Of a stretch of DNA of 64,000 nucleotides, positions 1 through 8,177 are shown one piece after another (the first letter of the stretch is position 1; every line of letters starts with the position of its first letter). The stretch comes from Comamonas testosteroni TK102. Lineage in GTDB: Bacteria > Pseudomonadota > Gammaproteobacteria > Burkholderiales > Burkholderiaceae_C. The DNA is taken from positions 2,604,001 to 2,668,000 of the forward strand of contig NZ_CP006704.1 of the NCBI RefSeq assembly GCF_000739375.1, read 5' to 3'. The notes under the pieces were generated by a model, which saw nothing but the letters and a program-made list of their open reading frames with translations, was not told where the DNA came from and did not search any database. A program made the translations under genes and the position numbers.

Positions 1-150
1 CTGCAAGGTGCTGCGCACGGTGACTTCGGACAGCTGGGGCAGGTCCGGCTGGGCGGCGGCTTGCTGGGCCAGTGCGGACTGTGCCGTCAGCAGCAGTCCG
101 GCGGCGGCCACAGGCCAGCCTGCCAGATGGCAAAGACGCGAAAAATGCAT
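1..150 (-). CDS. TonB-dependent receptor, N-terminal part (runs off the left edge)
   Basis: Only the first 50 codons are present, reading leftward from an ATG at 150. They encode a classic Sec signal peptide: MHFSRLC, a hydrophobic Ala/Leu core, then an ALAQQ cleavage region. After it comes a segment ending LSEVTVRSTLQ, which resembles the stretch just after the signal in outer-membrane TonB-dependent (siderophore-type) receptors, where a (P/S)EV(T/V)V motif precedes the plug domain. Such receptors import ferric siderophores, cobalamin or other scarce ligands. The ligand cannot be told from this piece. The gene is divergent from the luxE-like operon. The family call rests on the N-terminus alone. 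Confidence 0.6.
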   Translation of the reverse strand, partial: MHFSRLCHLAGWPVAAAGLLLTAQSALAQQAAAQPDLPQLSEVTVRSTLQ

Positions 151-622
151 GTGAATATCTCTGGGGCTTGAGGGGGCGTTGGCTGCCCTGGATGATTTGC
201 AAGCGTCTGCTGACACAGTCCATTACCGCGACACGCCGCGCTTTCAGGCATGGCGCATATGCGCCATTGCCGGCGCCGTGGCAGGTTGCGTCTCAGGCAG
301 CTTGCGGTGCTGGGGCGATTGTATTTGGGCAGCAGTGTTTTGATGTTTTTGCCCTGGATGTCCTTCTTGCCCGTGCTGGAGCCTTACCCCAGGTTACAAG
401 TGACGCGACTTTCATGCACCGGCTCCGGGCCCTTGAAGCGATGCCGTTGGGGTAAGATGGCGCCGCGCTCCGGGGTGCACGCCAGTGCTGAGATCTACAC
501 CCGCGAACTTGACCCGGTTCATACCGGCGGAAGAAGAGCTTGCAAGCTGACCTCAGGGCAGTGCGTTCTCGCATGGTCAGCAAGCCTTCGGAGCATGATG
601 TCCCCGCTCTCGAAGGAATTTC
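151..622. other. Divergent intergenic region
   Basis: About 470 bases separate the TonB receptor start from the luxE-like gene. No convincing gene is seen; frames that stay open here are not supported by a ribosome binding site or a recognisable product. It must hold the promoters of both divergent units. I looked for a cobalamin riboswitch on the receptor side and saw no convincing B12 box. A perfect palindrome lies inside (separate entry). Confidence 0.5.
250..267. promoter_or_regulatory. Perfect 18-bp palindrome, candidate operator
   Basis: ATGGCGCATATGCGCCAT at 250-267 equals its own reverse complement over all 18 bases. It sits about 100 bases upstream of the TonB receptor start and about 355 bases upstream of luxE. 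It lacks the T-run of a terminator, so a dimeric regulator site is the simpler reading. The regulator is unknown. Confidence 0.35.
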
Positions 623-1717
623 ATGGACAAGGCCGCTTCGATGGTCGCCGATCTGCTTGCTTTCATCGCAATGGATGACTGCACCGACGACCAGTTCAAT
701 CAACTCGCCCTGCGCCTTTTCGCCTACCAGTACGAATGCAATGCGCCGTTTCGCAGCTTTTGCCAGCGACGCGGTGCCACGCTGCGCAATGTCAGGAGCT
801 GGCGCGATGTTCCGGCCGTGCCCATCGATGCCTTCAAGGCCATGGAGCTGCGCAGCGAGCCGCCATCGCCCGCCGAGCGTGTGTTCATGACCAGCGGCAC
901 CACAGGCCGCGCCGCACGCGGACGTCATTTCCATCCGCAGCTCGATGTCTACGACCTGTCCATGAAGCGCTATTTCGCCAGACGTTTCATGCAGGGTATG
1001 GAGCGCATGCCCATGGGCATTCTGTTTCCCGATGAGCAGGCCATGCCCAATTCCTCGCTGGCCCACTATCTGGCCCTGGCGCGGTCCGAATTCGGCTCGG
1101 CCGGCAGCCGCTACTATCTGAACTCGGAAGGGCTGGACATGCCGGCCCTGTGTGCCGCGCTGGAGGCGTCCGAGCGCAGCGGCCAGCCGTTTGCGCTGCT
1201 GGGCGCGAGCTTCAGCCTGGTCCATGTCATGGATGCCCTGCGTGAACAGGGCCGCAGCTTTCGCCTGCCTGCAGGCAGCCGGGTGCTGGATACGGGCGGC
1301 TACAAGGGGCAGTCGCGCGAGCTGCCGCTCGAGCAGTTCTATGCCGGGCTTTCACAGCTGCTGGGCGTGCCGCGCAGTCTGTGCATCAATATGTATGGCA
1401 TGACGGAGCTGAGCACCCAGTTCTATGACGATGGCAATGCGGTACTGCCTTCGGTCAAGTCTGGTCCGCACTGGATTCGCTCGCGTCTGGTCGAGCCGAT
1501 CACCGGCCGTGACGTGGCAGCTGGTGAGCGCGGCATTCTGGTGCATTGCGATCTGGCCAACTACAACGCGGTGACCACCATCCTGACCGAGGATGTGGGC
1601 CTGTGGGCCGGCACGCAGGAAAAAGACGGCTTTTTGCTGCTGGGGCGCGCCGAGGGCGCCGCCGCCAAGGGCTGCTCGCTGGCGGTTGAAGAGTTTGTGA
1701 AAGCTGCCGGCGCATGA
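623..1717 (+). CDS. LuxE-like acyl-protein synthetase
   Basis: This 364-residue protein belongs to the LuxE/acyl-protein synthetase family. In luminous bacteria LuxE activates fatty acids with ATP to acyl-AMP, moves the acyl group onto its own cysteine and hands it to LuxC. Visible here are the adenylate-forming loop MTSGTTGRA near residues 89-97, a YGMTELSTQ adenylate motif about two thirds in, and a C-terminal KGCSL whose Cys351 matches the acyl-accepting cysteine near the end of LuxE. An AAGGAA ribosome site precedes the ATG. The stop overlaps the luxC-like ATG (ATGA), so the two are translationally coupled. No luciferase genes are nearby, so light production is not expected; the acyl substrate is unknown. 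Confidence 0.85.
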   Translation: MDKAASMVADLLAFIAMDDCTDDQFNQLALRLFAYQYECNAPFRSFCQRRGATLRNVRSWRDVPAVPIDAFKAMELRSEPPSPAERVFMTSGTTGRAARGRHFHPQLDVYDLSMKRYFARRFMQGMERMPMGILFPDEQAMPNSSLAHYLALARSEFGSAGSRYYLNSEGLDMPALCAALEASERSGQPFALLGASFSLVHVMDALREQGRSFRLPAGSRVLDTGGYKGQSRELPLEQFYAGLSQLLGVPRSLCINMYGMTELSTQFYDDGNAVLPSVKSGPHWIRSRLVEPITGRDVAAGERGILVHCDLANYNAVTTILTEDVGLWAGTQEKDGFLLLGRAEGAAAKGCSLAVEEFVKAAGA

Positions 1718-3180
1718 GCGAGCAGCGCAAGCTACAGCGTATCAAGGCAGGCTATCTGCCCGGCCTCGCCGACGATGAAGTGCAGTGGCAGACGCTGGGC
1801 TTCGAGTCCCGCGACGGCCAGAGGCTGGAAGTCAGCGTGCCCGTGCTGACGGCGCCGCAGATGCGGGCTCTGGCTGCTCGCGTGCGCGCGGCTGCGTGTG
1901 TCCATCTGCGCTCCATGCCGGTGGCCGAGATCATCGATGCCGTCGATCGTGCGATGGCCCGCCTGCTGAATCGCAACGACATCTACCGTCAGCAGGCCGA
2001 AGCCTGGCTGCCTGTGGTCAGCGGCTATGACGCCGATATGGTGCGGCTGGGACTGACCGGATTTTTCAAGACCTTTCGTGCAGCGCAGCTCAGGCGCTTT
2101 GTGGCCGAGGATTTCGCCAATCCGGCAGTGCTCGATGGCTTTCAACCGGCAGCCAAGGGCGGCGCCGTACGTGCTTTCGGCCCGGACCTGCTGGTGCACA
2201 GCTGGGCCGGCAACGTGCCTGCGCTGTCGCTGTGGAGTCTGGTCTGCGGCTTGCTGGTCAAGGCCCCTGCGATCGGCAAGCTGGCCAGTGCCGAGCCCTT
2301 GTTTGCGGGCTGGTTTGCGCGCCTGCTGGCCGAGGTGCATCCGCCGCTGGCCGATTGCCTGGCCGTGGTCTGGTGGCGCGGCGCAGGCGGCGAGGAGGCC
2401 GACGCGCTCTATGCCGAGGCCGATACGGTGCTGGCCTATGGTGGCAACCAGACTCTGGATGCACTGCGTCGTCGCCTGCCCGTGACGACGCGCTTTTTGC
2501 CCCATGGCCACAAGCTGGGCTTCGGCCTGATCGGGGCGCAGGCGCTGGATACGCTCAAGGCTGCGGGCATGGCAAGGCTGGCCGCCTGGGACGTGATGCG
2601 CTACGACCAGCAGGGCTGCTACTCGCCCCATGTGTTCTATGTGCAGCGTGGGGCGCCGGTTTCGCCGCGTGCTTTTGCCGATTATCTGGCGGCCGAGCTG
2701 GCCAATCTGCAGCGACGATTCGCACGCCGCGAGCTGGATCTGGAAGAAGGGGCGGCGCTGGCCCGCTGGCAGCAGAACATGGAGTGGGGCGGCGAAGCTC
2801 ACGAGCTGCTGGGGCCTGTGGATGCGCCCTGGAGCGTGGCCTACAGCGAGAGTCTGCAGCCCCTGGCACCGACCGCGCTGTATCGCACGATTGCAGTGGT
2901 GGCTGTGGACCGGCTCGATGCCGTGCTGCCCGTGGTGGCCGCTCAGCGCGACTATCTGCAGACCGCCGGCATTGCGGCCGGCCCCGAAGAGCTGTACCGC
3001 CTGGGCGGGCTGTTGGGTGCGGTTGGCGTCACGCGTATCAGTGCCATCGGCTCCATGAGCATGCCCGAAGCGGGCTGGCATCATGACGGGCGCTTCAACC
3101 TGCTGGATCTGGTGCGCATGACGGAGATCGAGCAGTCGGCAGAACTGGCGGCCCAGCCGCTGGCCTCTTATGCGGACTGA
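1714..3180 (+). CDS. LuxC-like acyl-CoA/acyl-protein reductase
   Basis: A 488-residue protein of the LuxC family, NADPH-dependent reductases of the aldehyde-dehydrogenase superfamily that take acyl groups from LuxE or CoA and release an aldehyde. The probable catalytic cysteine is Cys302 in YDQQGCYSPH, the position of the acylated cysteine in LuxC, and LVHSWAGNVPALS near residue 160 resembles a cofactor-binding segment. Length matches the family. It overlaps luxE by four bases and the ABC ATPase gene by eleven. Together LuxE and LuxC should convert a carboxylic acid to its aldehyde; the ABC importer that follows suggests that the acid, or a product's partner, is taken up from outside (inference). 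Confidence 0.85.
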   Translation: MSEQRKLQRIKAGYLPGLADDEVQWQTLGFESRDGQRLEVSVPVLTAPQMRALAARVRAAACVHLRSMPVAEIIDAVDRAMARLLNRNDIYRQQAEAWLPVVSGYDADMVRLGLTGFFKTFRAAQLRRFVAEDFANPAVLDGFQPAAKGGAVRAFGPDLLVHSWAGNVPALSLWSLVCGLLVKAPAIGKLASAEPLFAGWFARLLAEVHPPLADCLAVVWWRGAGGEEADALYAEADTVLAYGGNQTLDALRRRLPVTTRFLPHGHKLGFGLIGAQALDTLKAAGMARLAAWDVMRYDQQGCYSPHVFYVQRGAPVSPRAFADYLAAELANLQRRFARRELDLEEGAALARWQQNMEWGGEAHELLGPVDAPWSVAYSESLQPLAPTALYRTIAVVAVDRLDAVLPVVAAQRDYLQTAGIAAGPEELYRLGGLLGAVGVTRISAIGSMSMPEAGWHHDGRFNLLDLVRMTEIEQSAELAAQPLASYAD

Positions 3181-3943
3181 GGGAGTGGATACAGCCGTGG
3201 CATTCATGGAGTTCAAGCAGGCCCGATACAGCTACCCGGGACGAGCGCCCGTGGTGGATGGCGTGGACTGGCAGATCGGGGCCGCAGAGATCCACTGCCT
3301 GCTGGGGCGCAGCGGCTGCGGCAAGACCACGCTGCTCAAGCTGGCGGCAGGTTTGCTCAGGCCACAGTCGGGCCATGTCTTGCTGGGCGGCAGCGAACTC
3401 GCGGCGCCGGGCCCCCAGCTGGGCTTTATGTTCCAGGCGCCGACCTTGCTGGACTGGCATACGGTGATAGACAACGTGCTGCTGCCCGTGTCGTTGCAGC
3501 GCAAACCTGGGCTGCAGGATCAACTGGCGGCCATGCAGTTGCTGGAGCAACTGGGCCTTGTCGAACATGCTTCGCTCTATCCGCGCCAGCTCTCGGGCGG
3601 ACAGCAAAGCCGGGTGGCGCTGGCGCGCGCCCTGATTCTGGAGCCGCCTTTGCTGCTGCTCGACGAGCCTTTTGCGGCACTGGATGCCATCACGCGCGCC
3701 GAGCTGCAGGATGATTTGCTGCGCACCTGCCAGCGGCATGGCACGACGGTGCTCTTCGTCACCCACGACATCAACGAGGCCGTCTATCTGGGTGACCGCA
3801 TTGCACTCATGCATGGTGGCCGCATCGTGGACGACTGGTCGATAGAGCTGCCACAGCCGCGCCAGCAGAGCCTGCGCCACGGTACGGCGTTCAACGACTA
3901 TTGCGCGCGCATTCGCGCATCCATGGACCGGGGGGGCGCATGA
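3170..3943 (+). CDS. ABC transporter ATP-binding protein (TauB/SsuB-like)
   Basis: A 257-residue ATPase subunit of a nitrate/sulfonate/taurine-type importer. It has a Walker A GRSGCGKT near residues 46-53, Q-loop FMFQAP near 87-92, signature LSGGQQSR at 141-148, Walker B LLLLDEP at 161-167 and the switch histidine in VTHD near 199. The chosen ATG at 3170 lies inside the end of the luxC-like gene; a GTG at 3185 is a possible alternative start. The stop overlaps the permease ATG. It powers import through the permease encoded next, with the periplasmic binding protein encoded third. Confidence 0.9.
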   Translation: MRTEGVDTAVAFMEFKQARYSYPGRAPVVDGVDWQIGAAEIHCLLGRSGCGKTTLLKLAAGLLRPQSGHVLLGGSELAAPGPQLGFMFQAPTLLDWHTVIDNVLLPVSLQRKPGLQDQLAAMQLLEQLGLVEHASLYPRQLSGGQQSRVALARALILEPPLLLLDEPFAALDAITRAELQDDLLRTCQRHGTTVLFVTHDINEAVYLGDRIALMHGGRIVDDWSIELPQPRQQSLRHGTAFNDYCARIRASMDRGGA

Positions 3944-4728
3944 GCGGCCTGCTGAACAAGACACACTGGCTGTCTGCCTCGCTTTTGATAGCTGTCATCG
4001 CAATATGGGAGCTGGCTGCGAGGCAATTAGGCTTGTCGGCACTGGTTTTGCCTGCGCCCTCGGCAGTGGCGCTGTCACTGTGGTCGGGTCTGGCGTCCGG
4101 CTATTTCTGGCCGCATCTCTGGGCCACCTTGCAGGCCTTGCTGCTGGGCCTGCTCATAGGCAGCGCCGTAGGCCTGCTGGCCGGCATGGCGCTGGCCGAG
4201 TCCGAGCTGCTGGAGCGCGTGCTCAAGCCCTATGTGGTGGTCAGCCAGGTCGTGCCCAAGCTGGCTCTGGCGCCGCTGTTCGTGCTCTGGTTCGGCTTCG
4301 GCATGCTGCCCACGGTGCTGATCACGGCGCTGATCTGCTTTTTCCCCTTGATGGAAAACACATTGATGGGTCTGCGCCAGGTCGATGCCCAGCGCATGCA
4401 GCTGTTTCGCATGCTGGGGGCTACCAGACTGCAGACTCTGCTGCGCCTGAAGCTGCCGACGGGGCTGCCTGCGATTCTGGCCGGGCTGCGCGTGGCCGTG
4501 GTGCTGGCGCTGGTCGGCGCCGTGGTGGCCGAGTTCATGGGCGCCAGCCAGGGCCTGGGGGCCGTGGTCATTGCCGCCCAGGGAATGATGGACACCACGC
4601 TGATGTTTGCGGCGCTGGTGCTGATTGCCGCCATGGGCCTGCTGCTGTATCAGGCCTGTCTTGTTCTGGAGCGCCGTTTGCTGCGCTCCCATCACTTTTC
4701 AACCTCGCAGTCGGGCGACAGGGCCTGA
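3940..4728 (+). CDS. ABC transporter permease (TauC/SsuC-like)
   Basis: A 262-residue inner-membrane permease of the binding-protein-dependent transport family. About six hydrophobic segments are visible, starting at LSASLLIAVIAIWELAA. The cytoplasmic coupling loop is recognisable as MENTLMGLRQVDAQRMQLFRM, followed by the LGATRLQTLLRLKLPTGLPAI stretch typical of SsuC/TauC. The start at 3940 is chosen because it gives an ATGA overlap with the ATPase gene; a longer in-frame extension upstream lacks support. Substrate specificity cannot be read from it. Confidence 0.9.
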   Translation: MSGLLNKTHWLSASLLIAVIAIWELAARQLGLSALVLPAPSAVALSLWSGLASGYFWPHLWATLQALLLGLLIGSAVGLLAGMALAESELLERVLKPYVVVSQVVPKLALAPLFVLWFGFGMLPTVLITALICFFPLMENTLMGLRQVDAQRMQLFRMLGATRLQTLLRLKLPTGLPAILAGLRVAVVLALVGAVVAEFMGASQGLGAVVIAAQGMMDTTLMFAALVLIAAMGLLLYQACLVLERRLLRSHHFSTSQSGDRA

Positions 4729-4750
4729 TCGCATCTTCAAACCATTTGTC

Positions 4751-5749
4751 ATGCACAACAGCAACCAGACTTCGTTCATCTCCCGCCGCAGCCTGCTCGG
4801 CGCCTGTGCAGGCCTGAGCGGCCTTGCCATGACCGGCACCAGCATGGCGGTTCCTCTGCAGGGCAGGATTCGCCTGGCGGGCTGGAGCAAGCCCATCAGC
4901 GAGATCACCAATATTCTGGTCGAGCCCGAAAAAGGCTTTTTCAAGGCGAATGGCGTGGAGCTGGCCTATCTGCCCGGAGCAGGTGGTGGCGATGCGATCC
5001 GCAACATCCTCAGCGGCCAGGCCGACGTGGCCTTCACCGACCCAGGCTCCTTCTTCATGGCACTGGACAAGGGCGAGAAGCTGGTGGCCATCTACGACAT
5101 CTATCCGCAGAACGTGTTCAACGTGGTCTCGCTCAAGTCCTCGGGCATTCGCAAGCCCGCAGACCTCAAGGGCAAGAAGATCGGTGTCTACAGCCTTGCC
5201 AGCGGCACGCGCCAGAACCTGCTGGTGATGCTGCATCAGGCCGGCCTCAAGGAGTCGGATGTGAGCATTGTCGTGACCGGCCTGCTGAACTTTGCTCCCC
5301 TGATGCAGGGACAGGTTGACGCCACGGCCGCCACGGATACCGGCCTGGCCGTGGGTCTGCGCAAGGGCATCGGCGATGTCAACGTGATGCAGGTCAGCGA
5401 CCACCTCAATATGTCCAGCGACATGTTTGTGGTGCGCGAAGAAGTGTTCCAGCAGAAGAAGGATTTGCTCAAGGCCTTCATCAAGGGCTACCGCGAAAGC
5501 GCAGCCTGGATGATGGCGAACCCCGAGGAGGCCTCGGTGCTGGCCAGCAAATATGCCATCGACGGCACGCGCCGCGACATCAATCTGGATGTGATACGCC
5601 TGCGAAACGCCTCTTCCATGCCCGCCGTCCAGGGGCAGCCGCTGGGCAGCTTTGATATGGTTGCGCTGCAAAAAGGCGCCGATGCCTATCGTGCGCTGGG
5701 CATGGTGCAGCGTCAGATCAAGGTGGCCGATGTGGTTGTTTCGCTGTAA
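4751..5749 (+). CDS. ABC transporter substrate-binding protein (NMT1/SsuA-like)
   Basis: A 332-residue periplasmic binding protein of the NMT1/SsuA/ThiY type. The N-terminus carries a Tat-like signal (SRRSLLGACAGLSGLAM). Family features include PGAGGGDAIRNILSGQADVAFTD, in which a gly-rich ligand loop precedes the SGQADVAF segment, and PADLKGKKIGVY near residue 140. It captures the imported compound for the permease. Start taken at the ATG at 4751, 22 bases after the permease stop; no strong ribosome site is seen. It is the third transporter gene of the luxEC operon. The ligand is unknown; family members bind sulfonates, pyrimidine precursors, nitrate or aromatic acids. Confidence 0.88.
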   Translation: MHNSNQTSFISRRSLLGACAGLSGLAMTGTSMAVPLQGRIRLAGWSKPISEITNILVEPEKGFFKANGVELAYLPGAGGGDAIRNILSGQADVAFTDPGSFFMALDKGEKLVAIYDIYPQNVFNVVSLKSSGIRKPADLKGKKIGVYSLASGTRQNLLVMLHQAGLKESDVSIVVTGLLNFAPLMQGQVDATAATDTGLAVGLRKGIGDVNVMQVSDHLNMSSDMFVVREEVFQQKKDLLKAFIKGYRESAAWMMANPEEASVLASKYAIDGTRRDINLDVIRLRNASSMPAVQGQPLGSFDMVALQKGADAYRALGMVQRQIKVADVVVSL

Positions 5750-5899
5750 ATCTTCCTCTGAGGCGCGTTACTTGGGCGGCCCCGCGCCTTTGCCCTCTCT
5801 TTGCGGGAGGGAAGACAGCATCGCTGCGGGGCGGCTTAGCCGTCAAGGCCCCCGCTTGCTGTCCCCTGCCTGGGGCCTGTCAGTGTTGGAGCGGAAATC

Positions 5900-6704
5900 G
5901 TGAATATGAGTCAGTCTTCTTCAATGGGCTTGCGCGGCAAGGTGGTGCTGGTGACGGGAGCCAGCCGTGGCATTGGCGCGGCGATTGCCCTGGCGTTTGC
6001 GCGCGAGGGCGCGACGGTGGCCGTCAACTACCTCTCCAATGACAAGGCTGCAGCCGGCACTGTGGATGCCTGCCTGGCCGCAGGCAAGGACTCGGGCGGC
6101 GATGCCTGGGCGGTCAAGGCCGATGTGGGCTCGCCAGAGGCGGTGCAGGGCATGGTGGACAGCATAGTGCGCGAAGCGGGGGGGCATCGACATCGTGGTC
6201 AACAATGCCTTCAGGCCCTATGCCTTCGATCCCGAGCGGCGCAGCCGGTTTGAGGATCTGCAATGGGCGGACTATCAGGCACAGTTCGATGGTGCCGTGG
6301 GCGCAAGCTTCAATGTCTGCCGCGCGGTGCTACCGCTGATGCGCCAGCGCGCGCGCGGCAGCATTGTCAACATCGTCAGCAATCTGGTGGAGCAGCCTGT
6401 TGTCGCCTATCACGACTACACGACATCCAAGGGGGCCTTGCTGGCTTTCAGCCGTAACCTGGCCAGCGAGCTGGGGCCTGTGGGCATACGCGTCAACTGT
6501 GTGGCGCCCGGTCTGGTCTATCCCACGCAGGGCACGCAGGGCAGCAAGGAGTCTTTCCGGGAGTCGCTGATGGCGGCCACGCCGCTGCGGCGGCTGGCGC
6601 GGCCCGAAGATGTGGCGGGGCCGGTGCTGTTTCTGGCCTCGGAACTCAGTGGCTTCATGACCGGGCAGCTGCTGCTGGTAGACGGCGGTCTGGTCATGCG
6701 CTGA
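5900..6704 (+). pseudogene. Short-chain dehydrogenase/reductase, frameshifted
   Basis: Two overlapping frames together encode one classical SDR. The first, from a GTG at 5900 behind a GGAGCGG site, carries the NAD(P) motif TGASRGIGAA. The second carries the NNA(F) motif, the catalytic YHDYTTSK and the C-terminal GQLLLVDGG. The frame breaks in a run of seven G at about 6176-6182; with six G the reading continues as AGGIDIVVNNA, the canonical SDR sequence. The extra G is either a real mutation, a slippage-prone phase site, or a sequencing error. The gene lies 150 bases after the binding-protein gene and would act on the aldehyde/alcohol chemistry suggested by LuxCE (inference). Confidence 0.8.
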
Positions 6705-6744
6705 GCTGGCGTGGGGCAAGCAGGGCTTTTCTGCTGGCCTTGGC

Positions 6745-7164
6745 TTACTGTTTGGCGGTTGCCTGGGCGTGGTCCATCGCATCGATGATGGCCACACCGG
6801 TCTGCTGTACGCCCGGAGCGTTGAAGCCTGGGCCTGGTGTGACGGCAGGGTGGCTGAGCAGCTTCTCGGCCATGCTGGGCGCTGCGGCAGGCGCGCTGGC
6901 CTGTACGGGGGAGGGCGGGTTGGCGGCAGGCTTGGCAGTTGCTTGTTCGGTGGAGTCCAGATAGTCGTTATAGCGCTTGTAGGCCTGACGCTCGCTACGA
7001 GTCTGTTCCTGCTGCTGCTGTGAATGCTTGAAGTACCGATAGGCGACCGTACCCAGAATCAGTGCTGCCACCAGAAATACGGCAATAGCGGTGACGACGA
7101 GGTTTTCGTCGGAGCGCTGAGGCGATTGACGGACGGCGGTGGGCATGGGACGGGAAGCTGGCAT
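6745..7164 (-). CDS. Hypothetical single-span membrane protein
   Basis: A 139-residue protein of no recognised family. A polar N-terminus is followed by one strong membrane span (about residues 22-42, LVVTAIAVFLVAALILGTVAY). A Gln/Arg/Tyr-rich stretch follows, then a Pro/Ala-rich linker and a short C-terminal part ending AIIDAMDHAQATAKQ. This looks like a membrane-anchored periplasmic protein with the N-terminus inside. It is convergent with the SDR gene. Confidence 0.6.
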   Translation of the reverse strand: MPASRPMPTAVRQSPQRSDENLVVTAIAVFLVAALILGTVAYRYFKHSQQQQEQTRSERQAYKRYNDYLDSTEQATAKPAANPPSPVQASAPAAAPSMAEKLLSHPAVTPGPGFNAPGVQQTGVAIIDAMDHAQATAKQ

Positions 7165-7315
7165 CTGGGAAAACGTGACCGGTGGGGCCTGATAAGTATC
7201 TAACTGTTTTCAGCGTATCAAAAACAGCGTGTTCAGGCTTTCAGATCGGCATTTTTTTCGAGAACTTCAGTCGGAAATGTCCGAAACCCCGGAGGGGCCC
7301 TATCTTGTCGCGCAA

Positions 7316-7349
7316 AAAAGCCGGTATGCGCTGGGCGATACCGGCTTTT
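7316..7349. terminator. Rho-independent terminator downstream of azoR
   Basis: AAAAGCCGGTAT (7316-7327) and ATACCGGCTTTT (7338-7349) form a perfect 12-bp stem with a 10-base loop. On the minus strand it is followed by a run of six T, so it terminates azoR transcription 17 bases past the stop codon. The T-rich right arm also allows use from the other side. Confidence 0.85.
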
Positions 7350-7365
7350 GCAGCTCAGTCAGCTA

Positions 7366-7983
7366 TCAGGCAGCGACAGCTTGTGCCTGCTCGATCTGAG
7401 CCTTGGCCGCTTCCATGGCCGCAGCCTTGGCGTCGGGACCCATGGCCACGCCTTCAGCACGAACAATGGTCACGTCGGTCACGCCCATGAAGCCGAAGAT
7501 CACCTTCAGATAGCTTTCCTGGTGCTCCATGGCCTGGCCTGCTTCGCTGGTGGAGTAAGCACCGCCGCGAGCGGAGGCCACGATGACCTTTTTGTCGCCG
7601 GCCAGACCCACGGGGCCGGTGGCGGTGTACTTGAAGGTACGGCCGGCCTGGGCAATACGATCCAGCCATGCCTTCAGCTGCGTGGGAATGGTGAAGTTGT
7701 AGAAGGGGGCGCCCACGACGATCACATCAGCGGCCAGGAACTGGCTGACCAGAGCTTCGGAGACAGCGTTTTCCTGGCGTTCGATTTCGGTGGCAGCAGC
7801 CTGGCCGGTGCGAAAACCCAGGGATTGTGTGCTCAGGTGGCTGGGGGCGCTCACGGCCAGATCCAGGTAGTCGACCTTGGCTTCGGGGTTGGTCTGCTTG
7901 AGGCTGGCAACGATATCGGCCGTCAGTGCGCGTGTCACGGAATTGGAGCCAGTGATGGAAGAGTCGATGTGCAGGATTTGCAT
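7366..7983 (-). CDS. azoR: FMN-dependent NADH:quinone oxidoreductase / azoreductase
   Basis: A 205-residue AzoR-family flavodoxin-like enzyme. It reduces quinones and azo bonds with NADH through FMN, as protection against thiol-reactive quinones. Visible are the N-terminal phosphate-binding region ([12 protein letters not shown] near residues 6-17), the FMN-contacting APFYNFTIP near 92-100, and SARGGAYS near 138-145. The length matches the family. It is divergent from a LysR regulator, the usual arrangement for a target gene and its regulator. A second azoR-type gene lies at the right edge of the window. Confidence 0.92.
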   Translation of the reverse strand: MQILHIDSSITGSNSVTRALTADIVASLKQTNPEAKVDYLDLAVSAPSHLSTQSLGFRTGQAAATEIERQENAVSEALVSQFLAADVIVVGAPFYNFTIPTQLKAWLDRIAQAGRTFKYTATGPVGLAGDKKVIVASARGGAYSTSEAGQAMEHQESYLKVIFGFMGVTDVTIVRAEGVAMGPDAKAAAMEAAKAQIEQAQAVAA

Positions 7984-8177
7984 GTTGGTATCTATACCTC
8001 TAAAAATGAGTCAGAAAACACTTCTTGCCCAGCCCCGATGCTGCGTTGCGGCAAAACAGTGATTGGTTTTGAATTGCAATGGAATAGATTGTAGATTTGT
8101 TTATATTCGCCAATAAGTCTGCAAAAATGCGATAGATTGTTCCAAATATCAATTCAATCGATTCCAAGGAAATGTGC
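7984..8177. promoter_or_regulatory. Divergent azoR / LysR regulator promoter region
   Basis: About 190 AT-rich bases between two divergent starts. ATTG and CAAT half-sites spaced by ten bases (around 8130-8152) fit the T-N11-A type of LysR operator. This is suggestive only, since AT-rich DNA often contains such matches. Confidence 0.4.

Noticed and set aside
151..480. Possible cobalamin riboswitch before the TonB receptor
   Set aside because: No B12-box-like sequence was found on the receptor strand.
623..3180. Bioluminescence operon
   Set aside because: luxE- and luxC-like genes are present, but no luxA, luxB or luxD; neighbours are a transporter and an SDR.
1732..3216. 494-codon open frame on the minus strand opposite the luxC-like gene
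   Set aside because: The plus strand is a clear LuxC homologue with coupled neighbours. The minus frame is a GC-rich shadow rich in Gln, His and Arg with no recognisable domain.
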